Origin: Rhodococcoides corynebacterioides
Lineage (GTDB): Bacteria; Actinomycetota; Actinomycetes; Mycobacteriales; Mycobacteriaceae
Assembly (NCBI RefSeq): GCF_019834675.1
Contig: NZ_JABUBU010000008.1
Span: 49,754-113,753 of the forward strand
Direction of reading: 5' to 3'
DNA: 64,000 nucleotides
Shown: positions 61,721 to 64,000 of the stretch, in pieces
Position numbering within the stretch: the first letter of the stretch is position 1
How the letters are laid out: the number at the start of each line of letters is the position of its first letter
The notes under the pieces: model-generated
Databases searched by the model: none
What the model was told of the DNA's origin: nothing
What the model saw: only the letters and a program-made list of their open reading frames with translations
Program-made: the position numbers and the translations under genes

Positions 61721-63157
61721 TCAGCAGTCGTAGTACAGCTGGAACTCGTACGGGTGCGGACGGAGGTTCACCGGGGCGATCTCCGACTCGCGCTTGAGCG
61801 AGATCCAGGTCTCGATCAGGTCGGTGGTGAACACGCCACCGGCCGTCAGGTACTCGTGATCCTGCTCGAGGCGGTCGATCACGGCCGGCAGCGAGGTCGG
61901 TGCCTGCGGGATGTTCTTGGCCTCCTCCGGCGGGAGCTCGTAGAGGTCCTTGTCCACCGGCGCGAGCGGCTCGATCTTGTTCTTGATGCCGTCGAGGCCG
62001 GCCATCATCTGCGCGGCGAACGACAGGTAAGGGTTACCGGACGCGTCGGGAGCGCGGAACTCGAGGCGCTTGGCCTTCGGGTTGTTGCCCGTCGTCGGGA
62101 TACGCACCGCGGCAGAGCGGTTGCGGCCCGAGTACACCAGGTTGATGGGGGCCTCGTAGCCCGGCACCAGACGGTGGTACGAGTTGATCGTCGGGTTGGT
62201 GAACGCCAGCAGCGACGGGGCGTGGTGCAGGATGCCGCCGATGTAGTGACGAGCCAGGTCCGACAGGCCGGCGTAGCCCTTCTCGTCGTAGAAGAGCGGC
62301 TTGCCGTCCTTCCAGAGCGACTGGTGCACGTGCATACCGGAGCCGTTGTCGCCGAAGAGCGGCTTGGGCATGAAGGTGGCCGACTTGCCGTGCTGCCAGG
62401 CGGTGTTCTTGACGATGTACTTGAACAGCTGTAGATCGTCGGCCGCGCGCAGCATGGTGTTGAACTTGTAGTTGATCTCCTGCTGACCGCCGGTGCCCAC
62501 CTCGTGGTGGCCGCGCTCGAGCTCGAAGCCCGCGTTCTGCAGGTTGGTGGAGATCGCGTCGCGCAGGTCGACGTAGTGGTCGTACGGAGCGACCGGGAAG
62601 TACCCGCCCTTGGGGCGAACCTTGTAGCCCAGGTTGGGGGAGCCGTCGATCTCGGCCTCGGCGCCGGTGTTCCAGGCGCCCGAGCTCGAGTCGAGCTCGT
62701 AGAACGCACCGTTCATCTGCGAGTCGTAGCGCACCGAGTCGAAGATGTAGAACTCCGCCTCGGGGCCGAAGTACGCGGTGTCGGCGATGCCCGTCGAGAC
62801 CAGGTACTCCTCGGCCTTGCGCGCCACGTTGCGGGGGTCGCGGCTGTAGGACTCACGGGTGTACGGGTCGTGGACGAAGAAGTCCATGTTCAGCGTCTTC
62901 GCCCGGCGGAACGGGTCGATCTGCACCGTTCCGTAATCGGGGAGCAGCATCATGTCCGACTCGTGGATGGACTGGAAGCCGCGGACCGACGAACCGTCGA
63001 ACGCGAGGCCGTCCTCCAGGGTGTCCTTGGTGAACGCCTTCGCTGCGATCGAGAAGTGCTGCTGAATGCCCGGGAGGTCCGTGAAGCGGATGTCGACGTA
63101 TTCGATGTCTTCGTCCGCGATGAACTTGATGACCTCTTCGGCCGTGGTGAAAGCCAC
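61721..63157 (-). CDS. glnA: Glutamine synthetase type I
   Basis: The 478-aa type I enzyme has [13 protein letters not shown], the active-site metal residues in [23 protein letters not shown] and [18 protein letters not shown], and the adenylylation tyrosine in [13 protein letters not shown] (about residue 405). It makes glutamine from glutamate and ammonia and is controlled by GlnE, encoded 4 kb to the left. GTG at 63157 with AAGGAG upstream. A GlnR-type box lies upstream at 63271-63286. Confidence 0.97.
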   Translation of the reverse strand: MAFTTAEEVIKFIADEDIEYVDIRFTDLPGIQQHFSIAAKAFTKDTLEDGLAFDGSSVRGFQSIHESDMMLLPDYGTVQIDPFRRAKTLNMDFFVHDPYTRESYSRDPRNVARKAEEYLVSTGIADTAYFGPEAEFYIFDSVRYDSQMNGAFYELDSSSGAWNTGAEAEIDGSPNLGYKVRPKGGYFPVAPYDHYVDLRDAISTNLQNAGFELERGHHEVGTGGQQEINYKFNTMLRAADDLQLFKYIVKNTAWQHGKSATFMPKPLFGDNGSGMHVHQSLWKDGKPLFYDEKGYAGLSDLARHYIGGILHHAPSLLAFTNPTINSYHRLVPGYEAPINLVYSGRNRSAAVRIPTTGNNPKAKRLEFRAPDASGNPYLSFAAQMMAGLDGIKNKIEPLAPVDKDLYELPPEEAKNIPQAPTSLPAVIDRLEQDHEYLTAGGVFTTDLIETWISLKRESEIAPVNLRPHPYEFQLYYDC

Positions 63158-63270
63158 GCTTGTGCTCCTTCTGTGTCGAGTGCCGATCCGCGTCGATCCG
63201 TCACCGGTGCGCGGCAGCTCCGTCGAGGGACGACGCTAGGGAAGCGGTGTTGCCTGACCGTCAAGCCCGT

Positions 63271-63286
63271 GTTTCGTCGGTGTTAC
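63271..63286 (-). promoter_or_regulatory. Candidate GlnR box upstream of glnA
   Basis: On the minus strand GTAAC-N6-GAAAC matches the actinobacterial GlnR half-site pair (gTnAC-n6-GaAAC) exactly. It lies just upstream of a TTGACG element (63264-63259) that could be the -35 of the glnA promoter, about 114 nt before the start codon. This fits activation under nitrogen limitation. Confidence 0.6.
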
Positions 63287-63353
63287 GGCCCGCGGGGACG
63301 AGCGCCGGACCACGACGCCGAGGCGACGACGGAGCACCGCCTATTCTGGAGTC

Positions 63354-63389
63354 ATGGCTTACCACGTGTACACGGGCGGTGCTCGCTGA
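63354..63389 (+). CDS. 11-codon micro-ORF coupled to the RDD gene
   Basis: ATG at 63354 gives MAYHVYTGGAR and stops at 63387-63389, where the A of TGA is the first base of the RDD start codon (TGATG). TATTCT at 63342-63347 is a -10 element 6 nt before the ATG, and GGAG lies between. Transcription should begin at or just before this micro-ORF, so ribosomes would enter the RDD gene through it. Confidence 0.45.
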   Translation: MAYHVYTGGAR

Positions 63390-63862
63390 TGGCGCGCGCG
63401 ACAGGATCGTGGCTGTCCGGCCCGGCGGCCGCGCACCCCGGCGGTGACCACGACAAGCAGGCCTACCAGGGTGAATACCTCGGGCTGCCCAAGACCGGTC
63501 CGGGGTCGCTGGCCGCCACCCCGCGCCGGGTCGCGGCCCTGACGATCGACTGGCTCATGTCGATGGGGGTGTCCGCGCTGTTCCTCGGTGCCGCGCTCGA
63601 CGGGGGTCACCTGTCCACGGCGACGCTCGGAGTGTGGTTCGTGCTCGGTGTGGTGGGCGTCAGCCTGTTCTCGTTCACGCCCGGCCAGCTGATCATGGGT
63701 ATCCAGGTCGCACGGATCGACGGCCCCGGTCGCGTCGGCGTCGTGCGTGCCCTGGTGCGCCAGGTGTTCCTCACCACGGTGGTGCCGGCGGTCATCTCCG
63801 ACATCGACAGCCGCGGCATGCACGACCGCGCCACGGGAACGGCGCTGCTGGTCGCCCGCTGA
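63389..63862 (+). CDS. RDD family membrane protein
   Basis: The 157-aa protein has an RDD domain: RRVAALTIDWLMSMGVSALFLG with the Arg/Asp pair in helix 1, then FTPGQLIMGIQVARIDG (the conserved GMK-like segment) and a third helix region. A 35-residue soluble N-terminus precedes it. The function of most RDD proteins is not known. It matches Rv2219A, next to glnA. Start ATG at 63389 overlaps the stop of the micro-ORF. Confidence 0.88.
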   Translation: MARATGSWLSGPAAAHPGGDHDKQAYQGEYLGLPKTGPGSLAATPRRVAALTIDWLMSMGVSALFLGAALDGGHLSTATLGVWFVLGVVGVSLFSFTPGQLIMGIQVARIDGPGRVGVVRALVRQVFLTTVVPAVISDIDSRGMHDRATGTALLVAR

Positions 63863-63958
63863 CCCGGGCGCCGCGGCCCGGCGTTGTACGTCCCGCCTTC
63901 CCGCGCTGCGGCCGGTCACGCGCGCTGCACACGGTCAGCGCGCGTGCGCACCGGCAGC

Positions 63959-64000
63959 GCGGGAACGGGGGAGTGGCGGGAACGGGGGAGTGGCGGGAAC
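63959..64000. repeat. 17-bp tandem repeat running off the window (2.5 copies visible)
   Basis: GCGGGAACGGGGGAGTG is present at 63959-63975 and 63976-63992, both exact, followed by GCGGGAAC up to the window end. The array probably continues beyond 64000. It lies about 97 nt after the RDD gene in DNA without a recognised gene. Confidence 0.85.

Overview
The window is high-GC DNA from an actinobacterium of the Mycobacteriales, most likely a Rhodococcus-type organism. The reasons are the strong third-position GC bias, frequent GTG and TTG starts, several promoters that look leaderless, a fabD-acpM-kasA-accD6 operon with only one ketoacyl-ACP synthase, and many products recognisable as relatives of Mycobacterium tuberculosis proteins. 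From about 21.5 kb to the right end, gene content and order resemble the M. tuberculosis interval Rv2219A-Rv2247, with local insertions. This comparison is from memory, not a search. I see no phage, insertion sequence, CRISPR array or rRNA.

Left part (1-20 kb), accessory in character: a truncated membrane protein, an SDR, a YihY/BrkB membrane protein, an NAD-dependent epimerase, an iron-box-controlled formyltransferase of siderophore type, a GH13 enzyme, a GAF-ANTAR regulator and three c-di-GMP genes. The notable unit is the minus-strand operon 15802-10504: PAS protein, acyltransferase-like protein, ThiF-nitroreductase fusion, GGDEF-EAL protein. Three of its genes resemble M. tuberculosis Rv1356c-Rv1355c-Rv1354c. 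A divergent paralogue of the last gene (15983-17812) keeps its GGDEF motif but has lost the EAL catalytic residues. A molybdopterin oxidoreductase gene converges on it with a 97-nt overlap.

Middle (20-32 kb), core lipid and central metabolism: a serine hydrolase, a DUF3145 protein, the FAS-II operon with its PucR-type regulator, pyruvate dehydrogenase E1 (aceE), a DUF3052 protein, an AhpE-like peroxiredoxin, tRNA-Val and a secreted protein.

32-44.8 kb: Fe-alcohol dehydrogenase, MFS exporter, amidase, a 23-codon micro-ORF, an acetoacetate-decarboxylase-fold protein, cobD, SURF1, a PtpA-type phosphatase overlapping a HAD gene, cobC, Nif3-like protein, zinc-ribbon protein and an RNase H/phosphatase fusion. 

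44.8-64 kb: ArsB-like transporter, DUF1697, rnpB (RNase P RNA) with promoter and terminator, a 30-aa micro-ORF, CYTH-CHAD protein, proline iminopeptidase, lipoprotein, panB, an exported peptidase, then nitrogen assimilation (glnA2, glnE, glnA) flanking a four-gene glycine-betaine/choline-type ABC importer, and an RDD protein preceded by an 11-codon micro-ORF.

Several short tandem repeats (units 12, 17 and 23 bp) sit in or just after genes. Two 23-bp arrays begin inside the last codons of cobC and of the iminopeptidase gene and repeat those codons past the stop.
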